This document shows positions 50,196 to 59,550 of a stretch of 64,000 bases of DNA, in pieces. A program made the position numbers and the translations under genes. The stretch lies in the NCBI RefSeq assembly GCF_900101265.1, contig NZ_FMZS01000003.1, positions 62,001 to 126,000 on the forward strand. The letters run 5' to 3'. Position 1 is the first letter of the stretch. Every line of letters begins with the position of its first letter. The notes beneath the pieces are model-generated. The model made no database searches, had not been told where the DNA came from, and saw nothing but the letters and a program-made list of their open reading frames with translations. The DNA comes from Massilia sp. PDC64. Lineage in GTDB: Bacteria > Pseudomonadota > Gammaproteobacteria > Burkholderiales > Burkholderiaceae_D.

Positions 50196-50981
50196 TCAAT
50201 ACATGGCCGAGACGCCGAACGTCAGCGCCGACCGCGTGTGTTCCGGCTGCGTGATCGTGCCCACGTATTGCCCGCCCTGCGTCAACGGGACGTTGCCGCC
50301 GCGCGGCGTCCGCCCGTAGTCGAGGCGGGTGCGCAGTTCCAGCCACGGCGCCGGCGTGGGGCGCAGTGCAAGGCCAAGGCGCACGCCGCGCGCGCGCGCG
50401 CCATCGAATCGTGCGGGATCGAAGCGGCCGGAAAACGCGACGCGCATGTGCTCCGGGGTGGATACGAACAGGCTGGCCTCGGCCGTGAGGCGGCCGGCGG
50501 CCGGGTCCCACGTCTTCGCCGCGCCCGCGAGCAGCCGGGTGGACCGGTAGGTTTCCTGCAGGCCCGCGGCGGCTGCGGTGCCGGCGATGTCGCGCCGCCA
50601 GCGGTCGGCCTCGACGGACGCGAGCAACCTCACGCCGCCGGCCAGCGCATACACGACGCCGGCGTTGACGGCGGCCAGCGTGGTCGACGTCCTCGACGCC
50701 GCCGCGACGCCGGCCTGGGTCTGCCCGTCGTAGCCGATGCTGCCCCGGTACCAGTCGGCGGCGCCCCGCAACGTCAGCGCACCGGTCGTGTACGCGGCCT
50801 GGAAGGCGACGCCCGGCAGCCAGCCGGTTTCGTGCACGACGCGGCGTCCGGCGGCGTCATGTTCCGCATGGTCGGCGTAACGCAGGCCGGGGCCGGCCCC
50901 GACCTGCCATTGCGCATGCGCGGGCGCGCCGGCGAGCGCGCACGCGGCCGGGATCAGCCCGACGCGAAGGAAACGGCGCAC
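50196..50981 (-). CDS. Outer-membrane beta-barrel protein of unknown function
   Basis: 261 residues. Signal peptide to about residue 23 (GAPAHAQ), then alternating amphipathic strands with aromatic girdles and a C-terminal aromatic residue (TFGVSAMY), the barrel assembly signal. Probably a 10- to 12-strand barrel. No family recognised with confidence. It starts six bases after the stop of a lipoprotein gene, so the two form an operon and may interact at the outer membrane. Confidence 0.75.
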   Translation of the reverse strand: MRRFLRVGLIPAACALAGAPAHAQWQVGAGPGLRYADHAEHDAAGRRVVHETGWLPGVAFQAAYTTGALTLRGAADWYRGSIGYDGQTQAGVAAASRTSTTLAAVNAGVVYALAGGVRLLASVEADRWRRDIAGTAAAAGLQETYRSTRLLAGAAKTWDPAAGRLTAEASLFVSTPEHMRVAFSGRFDPARFDGARARGVRLGLALRPTPAPWLELRTRLDYGRTPRGGNVPLTQGGQYVGTITQPEHTRSALTFGVSAMY

Positions 50982-50987
50982 CTTGCG

Positions 50988-51989
50988 TCAGGAAGCGGCG
51001 AGGAAGTCGCTCCAGCTCAGCGTGCTGGTCTGCGTGACGACACCGTCGCCCTTGGCGCTGTAGTCCACGCGCACGCCGTTCGGGACGACCGTCGCGGTGA
51101 CGGACGAACCGGCGCCGTTGACGATCAGCGATCCCGAGGTCGGCACGCCCGTGGCCGTGCCGACGAACGGCTGCAGGTTCTTGACGGTGTACGCGAACTG
51201 GCCGAGGCCGTTGGCATTGCCGGCCACCGAGAAGTTGGCCGCGCTGCTCACCGTCGACCCGTGCACGTTGGCGGCCACCGAGTACGCCGACAACGTGAAC
51301 GTCGCCACCGTCGCGCCGGCCCGCTGGGACGCCGCCTGCAGGGACGCGCCCGAGATGGCGACCGTGGCGTCCGTGGCGCTCGTGGCCGAGAGTCCGATCT
51401 TCATGTCGCCATTGAGCGTAGTGGCGGTGCTGCCGGAGGCGACCTTGAAATTGTTGAAGCGCGTATCCAGCGTCACGGCGCCGGTCGAGGAATTGATGAT
51501 GTCGCCGCTGACGCCCGACACCGTGATCGACAGCGCGCCGTTGAGGGTGGACCCGTTCTCCACGCAGTTGAGCGCCGTCATCGTCAGCGTGTCGCCGTTG
51601 CTCAGCGTGTTCTGGTTGCGCAGCGTCGCATCGATCGTCACGGTGCCGCCGCCGCTGCAGGAATCCGACACGGTGATGCCGGTCAGAAGGCTCGCGCCTT
51701 GCCTGCCGTACGCCTGCTTGACGAGGTCGAGCACCGGCGCGACGGCGCCGACGCCGGCCGGCGTGACGCTCACGCCGGTCACGACATTGGCCAGGGACGA
51801 CGACGACTGGCTGATCACGTAGCCGGCGGCATAGCCGTTGCTTGCTGCTTTCGGCGCATCGGCCGCCGTGATCGTGGACAGCGTGGACGTCTGTGCGGGC
51901 GTCGTGCCGCCGCCGCTGCCGCCACCGCCGCCGCAGGCGGACAGGACGAGGACGCAGCCGACGGCCGCCAGGGATTGTGTGGTTTTCAT
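50988..51989 (-). CDS. Putative outer-membrane lipoprotein of unknown function
   Basis: 333 residues from ATG 51989. Lipoprotein signal with lipobox LSAC (Cys19) followed by a Gly-rich linker. The rest is Ser/Thr/Ala-rich, beta-rich and repetitive in style (TLNGALSITVSGVSGDIINSSTG, TTLNGDMKIGLSATSATDATVAISGASL), with two Cys (SDSCSGG, LNCVENG) that may form a disulfide. It suggests a stalk or repeat beta-sheet structure. No known family. Upstream partner of the beta-barrel gene. Confidence 0.78.
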   Translation of the reverse strand: MKTTQSLAAVGCVLVLSACGGGGGSGGGTTPAQTSTLSTITAADAPKAASNGYAAGYVISQSSSSLANVVTGVSVTPAGVGAVAPVLDLVKQAYGRQGASLLTGITVSDSCSGGGTVTIDATLRNQNTLSNGDTLTMTALNCVENGSTLNGALSITVSGVSGDIINSSTGAVTLDTRFNNFKVASGSTATTLNGDMKIGLSATSATDATVAISGASLQAASQRAGATVATFTLSAYSVAANVHGSTVSSAANFSVAGNANGLGQFAYTVKNLQPFVGTATGVPTSGSLIVNGAGSSVTATVVPNGVRVDYSAKGDGVVTQTSTLSWSDFLAAS

Positions 51990-52093
51990 CGTTGCTTTTC
52001 TTTCTCTAAGTAAATACGGCCGAGAGCTTACCGCAAGAAAGGGGGCTGAAAATGCGCACAAATCCACGCAGCCGTTCGGACGCCGGGGCGCCA

Positions 52094-52738
52094 TCACGAC
52101 CGGTTGCCCTGGCTCGTCCAGGCGTGGTAGATCACCATTCCGAGAAAGATCACACAGGCCAGCGGGGGCGACACGTACCACCCCAGCAGGGCCGCCACCG
52201 CATAGGACACGATGCCGACGATCGGGCGCGAGTACTGGCGCCGGAACTCGGCCGCCGGGACGTGCGGATGCGCGAGGTGGCGGTGGTGCTGGAGATAGGG
52301 GAACACGGGCAGCCAGGCCGCGGACATCAGGCCGGCGACCATGGCGTACGCGACGACGGCGGCGCGCTGGTCGGCCGGGCTGCCCGTCTCGAACGCGCCG
52401 GCCAGCACCCCGGTGGGAAACGGCACCAGGGCCGATGTGCCGAGGATGCCGAGGTTGATCCACAGGAACGGAGCGTCGATGTAGCGCAGGCGCTGGAACA
52501 GCGCGTGGTGATTGATCCAGATCACGCCGACATACAGGAACGCGAGCACATAGGCCGCGTAGGATGGCCACGCATGCACCAGCGCCGCAGCGAGGCCGCC
52601 TGGGGCTGTGTCGGGCCGGTGGATTTCGATGACCAGAAGCGTGATGACGATGGCGAAGACGCCGTCGCTGAACGCTTCCACGCGGACCGTTTCGGCGGTG
52701 CGAAAACCGCCGGCGGCTTCCGGATTGTCCGTGTGCAT
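52094..52738 (-). CDS. TMEM175-like potassium channel (DUF1211)
   Basis: 214 residues with six hydrophobic segments. The pore-helix signature of bacterial TMEM175 channels is present: RVEAFSDGVFAIVITLLVIEI, with Phe23-Ser24-Asp25. Such proteins form tetrameric K+-permeable channels in the inner membrane. 13 bases downstream of the large wHTH-ATPase regulator and in the same direction, an unusual pairing. Confidence 0.9.
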   Translation of the reverse strand: MHTDNPEAAGGFRTAETVRVEAFSDGVFAIVITLLVIEIHRPDTAPGGLAAALVHAWPSYAAYVLAFLYVGVIWINHHALFQRLRYIDAPFLWINLGILGTSALVPFPTGVLAGAFETGSPADQRAAVVAYAMVAGLMSAAWLPVFPYLQHHRHLAHPHVPAAEFRRQYSRPIVGIVSYAVAALLGWYVSPPLACVIFLGMVIYHAWTSQGNRS

Positions 52739-52751
52739 AGCCCCATCCTCC

Positions 52752-55574
52752 TCATAACAGTGCCGCCGCGGCCTTCAGGTCCGGCGTGTCGAGACCTTCC
52801 CGGAACGAACGATACGCGGCGGCCAGTGCGCGGACCGCCGCGGTGCCGTCGCCCTGGCGGCTGCGCAGCCTGGCCAGGCTCGTCAACGCCCGCAATTGCC
52901 AGCCCTGCGCCCCCTGGCTGGCGGCCAGCGCGCCGGCCTGGGCGAACATGGCGGCGGCATGTTCGTCGTCGCCCGTCGCGAGTATGATTTCGCCGCGCAC
53001 GCGCAGCAGCTCGGGCAGGCTGTAGGCCCCGCCGTGGCGCTGCACGCGCGCCAGCGTGTCGTCGACCAGCGGCAGTGCCTGGCCGGGCTGTCCCCGGGCG
53101 ACGAGCGCGAGCGCGAGGGTGCAGACCAGCTCCGGGGTGTAGCCCTCGTAATGATGCAGACGCAGGCCCTTGAGCGCCTGCTGCAGGAGGTCGATCCCGC
53201 CAGCGACGTCGCCGCGCGCCAGCATGGTCTCGCCGCGCAGCCCGATGCCGACGTGCAGATACGGGGCCAGCCCGTGCTGCTCCGCATGGCGGATCAGGCG
53301 GTCGGCGTTGGCTTGCACCGTCTCCCAGTCGCGGGTCCAGACGTGCACGGAGGTGGCCCAGATCAGGGTGATTCCGGTGGTGACGGCATCGGTCGCCGGT
53401 GTGAGCTGACCCGCGACCTGCCTTGCCAGCGCGACGGCCTGGTCGCCTTGCCCCAGCAGCCACAGTGCCCTGGCCGTGACGAGCGGGGGCGGGTGGTGGA
53501 AGGCGAAATGGCTGGGCGCGACCTGCTGGATCGCGGCGGCCTGGTGTACCGGATTTTCCAGGTGGGCGAGCGCTTCCTTGTGATGCCCGAGGAGGTGGTG
53601 GCTCGCGCCGAACCACACGTGCGCGGCGGCCAGCGCGACCGGGTCATCGAGTTGCGCGGCGATCTTCGCGAGCCGGTGATTGATCGGTAGCAGCCGGTCG
53701 AGCGCGCCGGTGCGGCGATAGAACATGTGCAGGCGGCTGAGCAGCTTGAACTCCGCATACGGATCGCACACCATGCGGGCGATGTGCAAACCATGCTCGA
53801 GCGCTGACCTGACGTGCTCGTTGTTCCCGGCGGAGAACATCAGCGCATGGCCGAGCGCGGCCTGGAGCTCGAGCTCCAGGAGACCGCCGCGGTCCGTCTC
53901 GTCGAGGCAGTCCAGCGCCTGTTCCGTCCAGCGCCGGCATTCGTTGATGAGACTGAGTTCGATGAACAGGGCGGACGCGGCCGCGGCCAGCGCCACGCCG
54001 AGGCCGCGATCGCCCCCGGGCGCGAAACACCATTTGAGCGCGGCGCGGACGTTACCTAGGTGCAGGTCGCGGGCGCGACGATGCTCGTCCGCCACCGCGC
54101 CCTCGTGGTCCGCCGCCGTGCACCGCAGGAACGCGGCGCAATGGGCGGCGTGACGGCGCGCCGTCGTCGCTTCCTCGCCGGCGGCGACGAGTTTTTCGTA
54201 GGCGTAGGCACGGGTGGTGTCGAGCAGGCGGTACCGCGCCGGGAGTTCCCCGGCCTGCGGCGCGACGAGCGACTTGGCCACGAGCTGGTCCAGCACGGCG
54301 ATGACCTGCAGGTCGGTGATGTCGTCGTCCGTCGCGACGGCCTTGATATCCTCGAGGCTGAAGCTGCCCACGAAGATCGCCAGCCGCCGCAGGACTTTCC
54401 GTTCCGCCTCGCTGATCAGGTCGTGGCTCCAGTCCAGCATCGCGTTCAGGGTCTGGTGCCGGCGCGAGGCCGTGCGCCGTCCCTTCCACGCCAGGCGCAG
54501 ATGGCTGTCCAGTAATTGCGCCGTTTCGTGCAGTCCGTGCATGCCGACGCGCATGGCCGCCAGCTCCATCGCCAGCGCGATGCCGTCGAGCTTGCGGCAA
54601 ATCTCGAATACGACCCGCGCATTCGACGTGTCGAGCGCGAACGGCGGCCCGCTCGCCTGGGCGTGCTGCACGAAGAATTCGACGGCGGGCGACGCGAGGA
54701 TCTCGGCCGTCGACGGTTCGCGGTCTTCCTGCGGCAGCGCCAACGGCTCCACGCGATGAACGTATTCGCCGTCTGCGCGCAGCGGCTCGCGGCTCGTCGC
54801 CAGCAGGCTCACCCCGGGTGCCCACTGGACGATGCGCTCCGCCAGGACGGCAACGGCGTCGACGATGTGTTCGCAACTGTCGAGCACGATCAGCAGGCGC
54901 CGGTCCGCGAGAAAGCGAATCAGCGTGGTTGAGGGATCTTCCGTCGACGACAACAGGCCAAGCATCGAGTTGAGCACGGTCGGCAGGAATTCCGCGTCCG
55001 TGAGCGTGGCCAGGTCGACGAACAGGATGGCGTGCTCGTAGTGCGGCGCCAACAGGTGCGCGGCGGCCGTCGCGATGGTCGTTTTCCCGATGCCGCCGGG
55101 TCCGTGCAAGGTGACGAATTGCTTGTCGAGCACCAGTCCGGCGACGGTGCCGATGGCCCCGTCGCGGCCGATGATCCGGTGCGGGCGTGGCGGCAGCGAC
55201 CCGGCCGTCTTCAGGCGCGGCCGGGGAACCGGCGGCACCGTGTTTTGCCCCGGCAGCAGGAAGCTGTAGCCCCGGCCCGGTACATTGACGATGTAGCGTG
55301 TGTCGCCCGTGCCGTCGTCGAGCGTCCGGCGCAGTTCCTTGATGTGCACGCGCAGTGTGTTTTCCTCGATCACCAGGCCCGGCCAGACGCGGTCGAGGAT
55401 CTCGCGTTTCCCGACGATTTCGCCCGCGCGCTCCATCAGCACGATCAGGATCTCGAGCGCGCGGCTGCCTATTTTGACAGGCGTGCCGTCCCGTTCGAGC
55501 CGGCGCTGCGACGCAATCAGCATGAACGGTCCAAATTCCATGGGTTCCCGTCGCTCTCGGACATCCGATTCCAT
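52752..55574 (-). CDS. Large transcriptional regulator: OmpR-type wHTH, STAND-like ATPase, TPR repeats
   Basis: 940 residues (929 if it starts at ATG 55541, which lies just before the conserved domain). Order: winged helix of OmpR type (about 13-105, ENTLRVHIKELRRTL, NVPGRGYSF), P-loop ATPase (Walker A GPGGIGKTT at 158-166, Walker B LLIVLDSCEH, sensor LLATSREPL), winged-helix/arm region, then TPR-like helices to the end. It is a MalT/AfsR-style activator that binds DNA after ATP-dependent assembly, probably on a metabolite cue. Divergent from the molybdenum hydroxylase operon 191 bases away, its likely target; TMEM175-like gene follows. Confidence 0.9.
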   Translation of the reverse strand: MESDVRERREPMEFGPFMLIASQRRLERDGTPVKIGSRALEILIVLMERAGEIVGKREILDRVWPGLVIEENTLRVHIKELRRTLDDGTGDTRYIVNVPGRGYSFLLPGQNTVPPVPRPRLKTAGSLPPRPHRIIGRDGAIGTVAGLVLDKQFVTLHGPGGIGKTTIATAAAHLLAPHYEHAILFVDLATLTDAEFLPTVLNSMLGLLSSTEDPSTTLIRFLADRRLLIVLDSCEHIVDAVAVLAERIVQWAPGVSLLATSREPLRADGEYVHRVEPLALPQEDREPSTAEILASPAVEFFVQHAQASGPPFALDTSNARVVFEICRKLDGIALAMELAAMRVGMHGLHETAQLLDSHLRLAWKGRRTASRRHQTLNAMLDWSHDLISEAERKVLRRLAIFVGSFSLEDIKAVATDDDITDLQVIAVLDQLVAKSLVAPQAGELPARYRLLDTTRAYAYEKLVAAGEEATTARRHAAHCAAFLRCTAADHEGAVADEHRRARDLHLGNVRAALKWCFAPGGDRGLGVALAAAASALFIELSLINECRRWTEQALDCLDETDRGGLLELELQAALGHALMFSAGNNEHVRSALEHGLHIARMVCDPYAEFKLLSRLHMFYRRTGALDRLLPINHRLAKIAAQLDDPVALAAAHVWFGASHHLLGHHKEALAHLENPVHQAAAIQQVAPSHFAFHHPPPLVTARALWLLGQGDQAVALARQVAGQLTPATDAVTTGITLIWATSVHVWTRDWETVQANADRLIRHAEQHGLAPYLHVGIGLRGETMLARGDVAGGIDLLQQALKGLRLHHYEGYTPELVCTLALALVARGQPGQALPLVDDTLARVQRHGGAYSLPELLRVRGEIILATGDDEHAAAMFAQAGALAASQGAQGWQLRALTSLARLRSRQGDGTAAVRALAAAYRSFREGLDTPDLKAAAALL

Positions 55575-55765
55575 CGGTGTTTATGCGTTTTCGATTGGGA
55601 AGATTCCTGTTCGTTAACTTACAAGATTAATAGATCGAACACAAAAGTAAAGCGCGGGCAGCGACCGGGCCTTCACATCTTTTCACGACTTTTCACTGGC
55701 CCTCGCCGAGCTCATCGGTAACGCTAACGCATCGAACAGGACGGCGGCATACCAGGGAGGTCAAG

Positions 55766-56251
55766 ATGAGGTATTCACTGCATGTCAACGGCAAGGTCAT
55801 GCCTGCCGACGTCGACGCCGATACGCCGCTGTTATGGGTATTGCGGGACACGCTGGCCCTGACCGGCACCAAGTTCGGCTGCGGCGCGGCCCTGTGCGGC
55901 GCCTGTACCGTACACGTGGACGGCCTCGCCAAACGGGCTTGCGTGATGCCGGTGTCGCTCGTGGGCGGCAGCCAGGTACGCACCATCGAAGGGCTGGGCG
56001 CCACCGCCGCCGGCCGGGCCGTGCAGCAGGCGTGGCTCGATCTGCAGGTCGTGCAATGCGGCTATTGCCAGTCCGGGCAACTGATGCAGGCGGCTGCACT
56101 GCTCGAAGCGAACCCGGACCCGGGCGACGACGACATCGACAAGATCATGTCCGGAAATATCTGCCGCTGCGGTACGTATCACCGCATCCGTGCCGCGATC
56201 AAACAGGCCGCGCGCGCATTGGCGCAAACGGACAAGCGGGGTGCGGCATGA
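55766..56251 (+). CDS. 2Fe-2S subunit of a molybdenum hydroxylase (isoquinoline 1-oxidoreductase alpha type)
   Basis: 161 residues with two 2Fe-2S clusters: plant-ferredoxin-type Cys39, 44, 47, 59 ([14 protein letters not shown]...RACV) and the helical domain Cys98, 101, 133, 135 ([17 protein letters not shown]). Electron-transfer subunit of the xanthine oxidase family. ATG 55766 follows GGGAGGTCAAG. Its stop overlaps the start of the molybdopterin subunit as ATGA, giving equal translation. Confidence 0.93.
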   Translation: MRYSLHVNGKVMPADVDADTPLLWVLRDTLALTGTKFGCGAALCGACTVHVDGLAKRACVMPVSLVGGSQVRTIEGLGATAAGRAVQQAWLDLQVVQCGYCQSGQLMQAAALLEANPDPGDDDIDKIMSGNICRCGTYHRIRAAIKQAARALAQTDKRGAA

Positions 56252-58410
56252 ACCCGGCACCGCAGGTCGACCGCCGGCGCCGCGCGCTGCTGGTCGCGAC
56301 GCTGACGGCGTCCGGCGGCCTGCTCGTCGGCGCGCTGCCGGTGGGACGGGCCGCGGCGACCGGCACGGGTGCCCCGCTGCAGCCGAATGCATTTGTGCGC
56401 ATCGATCCGGATGGCACCGTGACGGTGACGCTCCCGTATGTCGAGATGGGACAGGGCGCCTACACGTCGCAGGTCATGGTCGTCGCCGAGGAACTGGAGG
56501 TCGCGCCGTCCGCCATCGTGCTGGCGCCGGCGCCGGCCGACGAAAAACGCTACGGCAGTCCATTGTTCGGCGGGCAGATCACGGGCGGATCGGGCTCGCT
56601 GCGGGGCACCTGGATGACGATGCGCGCGGCCGGCGCGGCGGCGCGCATCATGCTCGTGCAGGCGGCGGCGCAGCGCTGGCGGGTCGATGCGGCCGAGTGC
56701 AGCGCGGCGGACGGCAAGGTCCGGCACGCCGCGTCCGGACGCGCACTGGGCTACGGCGAACTGGTCGCGGCGGCTGCGGCCTTGCCGGTACCGGCGGAGC
56801 CGCCGTTGAAGACGCCAGGCCATTACACCGTGGTCGGCAAGCCGCTGCGACGGGTGGACAGCCCGGCGAAGGTCGACGGCAGCGCGAAGTTCGGCATCGA
56901 TGTGGCGCCGAAAGGCGTGCGCTATGCCGCCGTCGCGGCCAGTCCCGTCTTCAACGGCAAGGTCCGCTCGGTGGATGGCGCCGACGCCATGCACGTGAGG
57001 GGTGTGCGCCAGGTGGTCAGCCTGCCCGATACCGTCGCGGTCATCGCCGATTCCACGTGGGCCGCGATGAAGGGGCTGGCGGCGCTGAAGGTCGTGTGGG
57101 ACGAAGGCGCCAATGCGGGCGTGAGCACGGCCGACCTGGTCGCGCGCGCGGACGCGGCGCTGGCGACCCCGGGCATCGTGTTCGTCGACGAGGGCAATGT
57201 GGCGGAGGCGGAGCGCCGGGCGGCCAGCCGCTACGAGGCGGTATTCCGCCTGCCCGCGCTGGCGCACGGTGCCATCGAGCCGCTGAATTGTACGGTGGAC
57301 CTGCGGGCGGACGGCTGCGACGTCTGGTGCGGCAGCCAGGTCGTGGGACGGGCGCAGCAGGCCGCCGCCGCCGCCGCGGGCCTGCCGCCGGAACGGGTCC
57401 GGGTCCACAACCTGTTCCTCGGCGGCGGGTTCGGCCGCCGGCTGGAGACGGACTATGTGAGCCAGGCCGTCGCCATCGCGCGCAAGGTCAAGGGACCCGT
57501 CAAGGTGACCTGGAGCCGCGCGGAAGACCTGCAACACGACTACTACCGCGGCCACAATCACAGCCGCGTCACCGTCGCGCTGGACGGCCAGGGCAGGCCG
57601 TTGAGCTGGCGCCACCGCCTCGCGGGTCCGAACATCATGGCGCGCTGGCTGCCCGTGTACCAGAAGGACGGCGTCGACCTCGACATCGTCGACGACGCGC
57701 GCGGACCCTATGACATCCCCAACGTCCATATCGATTTCGTCCGGCACGAGGCGCCGGAGGGCATGCATACGGGGAACTGGCGCGGCGTCGGGCCCACGCG
57801 CAACATCTTCATCGTGGAAAGCGTCATCGACGACCTGGCGCGGCGCGCAGGCACGGATCCTGTCGTGTACCGGCGCGCGCTGATGGGCAAGGCGTCGCCG
57901 CGCATGCGACACGTGCTGGACGTGGCAGCCGATCGGTCCGGCTGGGGCACGGCGCTGCCTCCCCGCAGCGGCCGCGGCATCGCCGTCTTCGAAGGGTTCG
58001 GCAGCCATCTCGCGATCGTGGCCCAGGTCCGCGTGAGCACGGCCGGCGACATCCGCGTCGAACGCGTCACGTGCGTGGTCGATACGGGCATCGCGGTCAA
58101 TCCGGACATCGTGCGCGCGCAGATGGAGGGCGGCGTCATGTTCGGCGTGTCCGCCGCGCTGCACGAGCGCGTCTCCGTCGTGAACGGGCGCGTGACGGCG
58201 GCAAACTACGATTCCTATCCGGTGCTGCGCATGAACGAGGCGCCGCACGTCGACGTCCACATCGTCGACAGCACGGAGGCACCGGGCGGCGTGGGCGAAC
58301 CGGGCACGTCCGGGACCATCGCCGCCGTCGCCAACGCCGTGTGCGCGGCCACCGGCGTGCGCAGCTATACGTTGCCGCTCGTTCCCGCCGACTTCAAGGT
58401 GACAGCATGA
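56248..58410 (+). CDS. Molybdopterin-binding subunit of the hydroxylase (isoquinoline 1-oxidoreductase beta type)
   Basis: 720 residues. A twin-arginine-like N-terminus ([26 protein letters not shown]) suggests export of the folded complex by Tat. Molybdopterin domain motifs: [47 protein letters not shown], and the base Glu684 in [10 protein letters not shown]. It hydroxylates an N-heterocycle or oxidises an aldehyde with water as oxygen source. No FAD subunit is encoded; electrons should pass through 2Fe-2S centres to the dihaem cytochrome downstream, whose ATG overlaps its stop. Confidence 0.93.
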   Translation: MNPAPQVDRRRRALLVATLTASGGLLVGALPVGRAAATGTGAPLQPNAFVRIDPDGTVTVTLPYVEMGQGAYTSQVMVVAEELEVAPSAIVLAPAPADEKRYGSPLFGGQITGGSGSLRGTWMTMRAAGAAARIMLVQAAAQRWRVDAAECSAADGKVRHAASGRALGYGELVAAAAALPVPAEPPLKTPGHYTVVGKPLRRVDSPAKVDGSAKFGIDVAPKGVRYAAVAASPVFNGKVRSVDGADAMHVRGVRQVVSLPDTVAVIADSTWAAMKGLAALKVVWDEGANAGVSTADLVARADAALATPGIVFVDEGNVAEAERRAASRYEAVFRLPALAHGAIEPLNCTVDLRADGCDVWCGSQVVGRAQQAAAAAAGLPPERVRVHNLFLGGGFGRRLETDYVSQAVAIARKVKGPVKVTWSRAEDLQHDYYRGHNHSRVTVALDGQGRPLSWRHRLAGPNIMARWLPVYQKDGVDLDIVDDARGPYDIPNVHIDFVRHEAPEGMHTGNWRGVGPTRNIFIVESVIDDLARRAGTDPVVYRRALMGKASPRMRHVLDVAADRSGWGTALPPRSGRGIAVFEGFGSHLAIVAQVRVSTAGDIRVERVTCVVDTGIAVNPDIVRAQMEGGVMFGVSAALHERVSVVNGRVTAANYDSYPVLRMNEAPHVDVHIVDSTEAPGGVGEPGTSGTIAAVANAVCAATGVRSYTLPLVPADFKVTA

Positions 58411-59012
58411 AGACCCCGATCCCTGCCAGCCTTCTTGCGCTGTTCTGGACTGCGGCATGCGCCGCGCAGGCGCCCGAGCCGCTGAAGCCGCCCGCCGCGT
58501 TCCGGGGCATCCAGGACAGGAACGAACGTTCGGCGGCCATGTTCGTCGAAGCGGGCCGCGTGATCGCCAGCCCGCGCTGCCTGAATTGCCATCCCGCGCT
58601 GCGCGCGCCGACGCAGGGCGACGACCTGCACCCGCACGTACCGCCGATCACGGCCGCCGAAACGCCGCTGGGGAAACCCGGCCTGCTGTGCATGGCGTGC
58701 CACCAGGCGAAGACGGTGCCGGCGGCGGGCACGAACTTCCGTTCGATCCCGGGCCACGCGCACTGGAGTCTCGCGCCGGCATCCATGGCGTGGCAAGGCA
58801 GGACCCTCGGTGAGATCTGCGAACAGATCAAGGACACGAGCCGCAACGGGGGGCGCAACCTGAAGCAGATCAGCGAGCACATGGGCAAGGACAGCCTGGT
58901 CGGCTGGGCGTGGCACCCCGGCCCGGGACGCGTGCCGGCGCCGGGCACCCAGGATGCGTTTGGCCGCCTGATACAGGCGTGGATCGACGATGGCGCGGCG
59001 TGTCCGCGCTGA
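58407..59012 (+). CDS. Dihaem cytochrome c-like subunit of the hydroxylase operon
   Basis: 201 residues with a signal peptide (about 1-20) and two haem c sites, CLNCH (58-62) and CMACH (95-99). Coupled to the molybdopterin gene by ATGA overlap. It is the likely periplasmic electron acceptor of the hydroxylase. The presence of c-type haem supports periplasmic location of the whole enzyme. Confidence 0.9.
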   Translation: MKTPIPASLLALFWTAACAAQAPEPLKPPAAFRGIQDRNERSAAMFVEAGRVIASPRCLNCHPALRAPTQGDDLHPHVPPITAAETPLGKPGLLCMACHQAKTVPAAGTNFRSIPGHAHWSLAPASMAWQGRTLGEICEQIKDTSRNGGRNLKQISEHMGKDSLVGWAWHPGPGRVPAPGTQDAFGRLIQAWIDDGAACPR

Positions 59013-59041
59013 CGAATCATGGATTGCAAGGGAGGATCGCG

Positions 59042-59533
59042 ATGCTGAGAGGGAGTGGGAAACATGCGGCGGCGCTGGCCCTGGCGCTGGCCGTATCGTT
59101 GAACGTTCATGCACAAGGAGGGAAGACCATGAGTAACACGGACATCGTGAAGCGCGCGTTCGCGGCCTGGGCGGCGGGCACCGGCGGACCCTACGATCTC
59201 CTTGCGGACGACCTGGTATGGACCATCACGGGGCACTCGCTCGCCTCGAAGACGTACCACAGCCGCGAAGCGTTCATGAGTGAGGTCATCCGGCCGTTCA
59301 ACGCACGCATGTCCTCCGGGTTGCGGCCGACGGTGCACAGCATGTACCAGGACGGGGACACCGTCATCGTCTACTTCGACGCGAGCGGCACGGCGAAGGA
59401 CGGCAAGCCCTATGCCAACACCTACGCGTGGTTCCTGACGCTACGCGACGGCAAGATCGTGAAGTCCGTCGCGTTCTACGATGCGCTGACGTTCAATGAC
59501 CTGTGGACGCGCGTGAAGCCGGCGCCGCAGTGA
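59042..59533 (+). CDS. NTF2/SnoaL-like protein with a signal peptide and a second possible start
   Basis: 163 residues from ATG 59042 (GGGAGGATCGCG), beginning with a good signal peptide (AALALALAVSLNVHAQ). An in-frame ATG at 59129 has an even stronger ribosome site (AAGGAGGG, six-base spacing) and would give a 134-residue cytoplasmic form starting MSNTDIVKRAFAAW. The fold is NTF2-like (DDLVWTITGHS, YFDASGTAKDGKPYANTYAWFLTLRDGKIV). Last gene after the molybdenum hydroxylase; could handle its substrate or product. Confidence 0.85.
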   Translation: MLRGSGKHAAALALALAVSLNVHAQGGKTMSNTDIVKRAFAAWAAGTGGPYDLLADDLVWTITGHSLASKTYHSREAFMSEVIRPFNARMSSGLRPTVHSMYQDGDTVIVYFDASGTAKDGKPYANTYAWFLTLRDGKIVKSVAFYDALTFNDLWTRVKPAPQ

Positions 59534-59550
59534 GCCGGCACGACTAGTCT

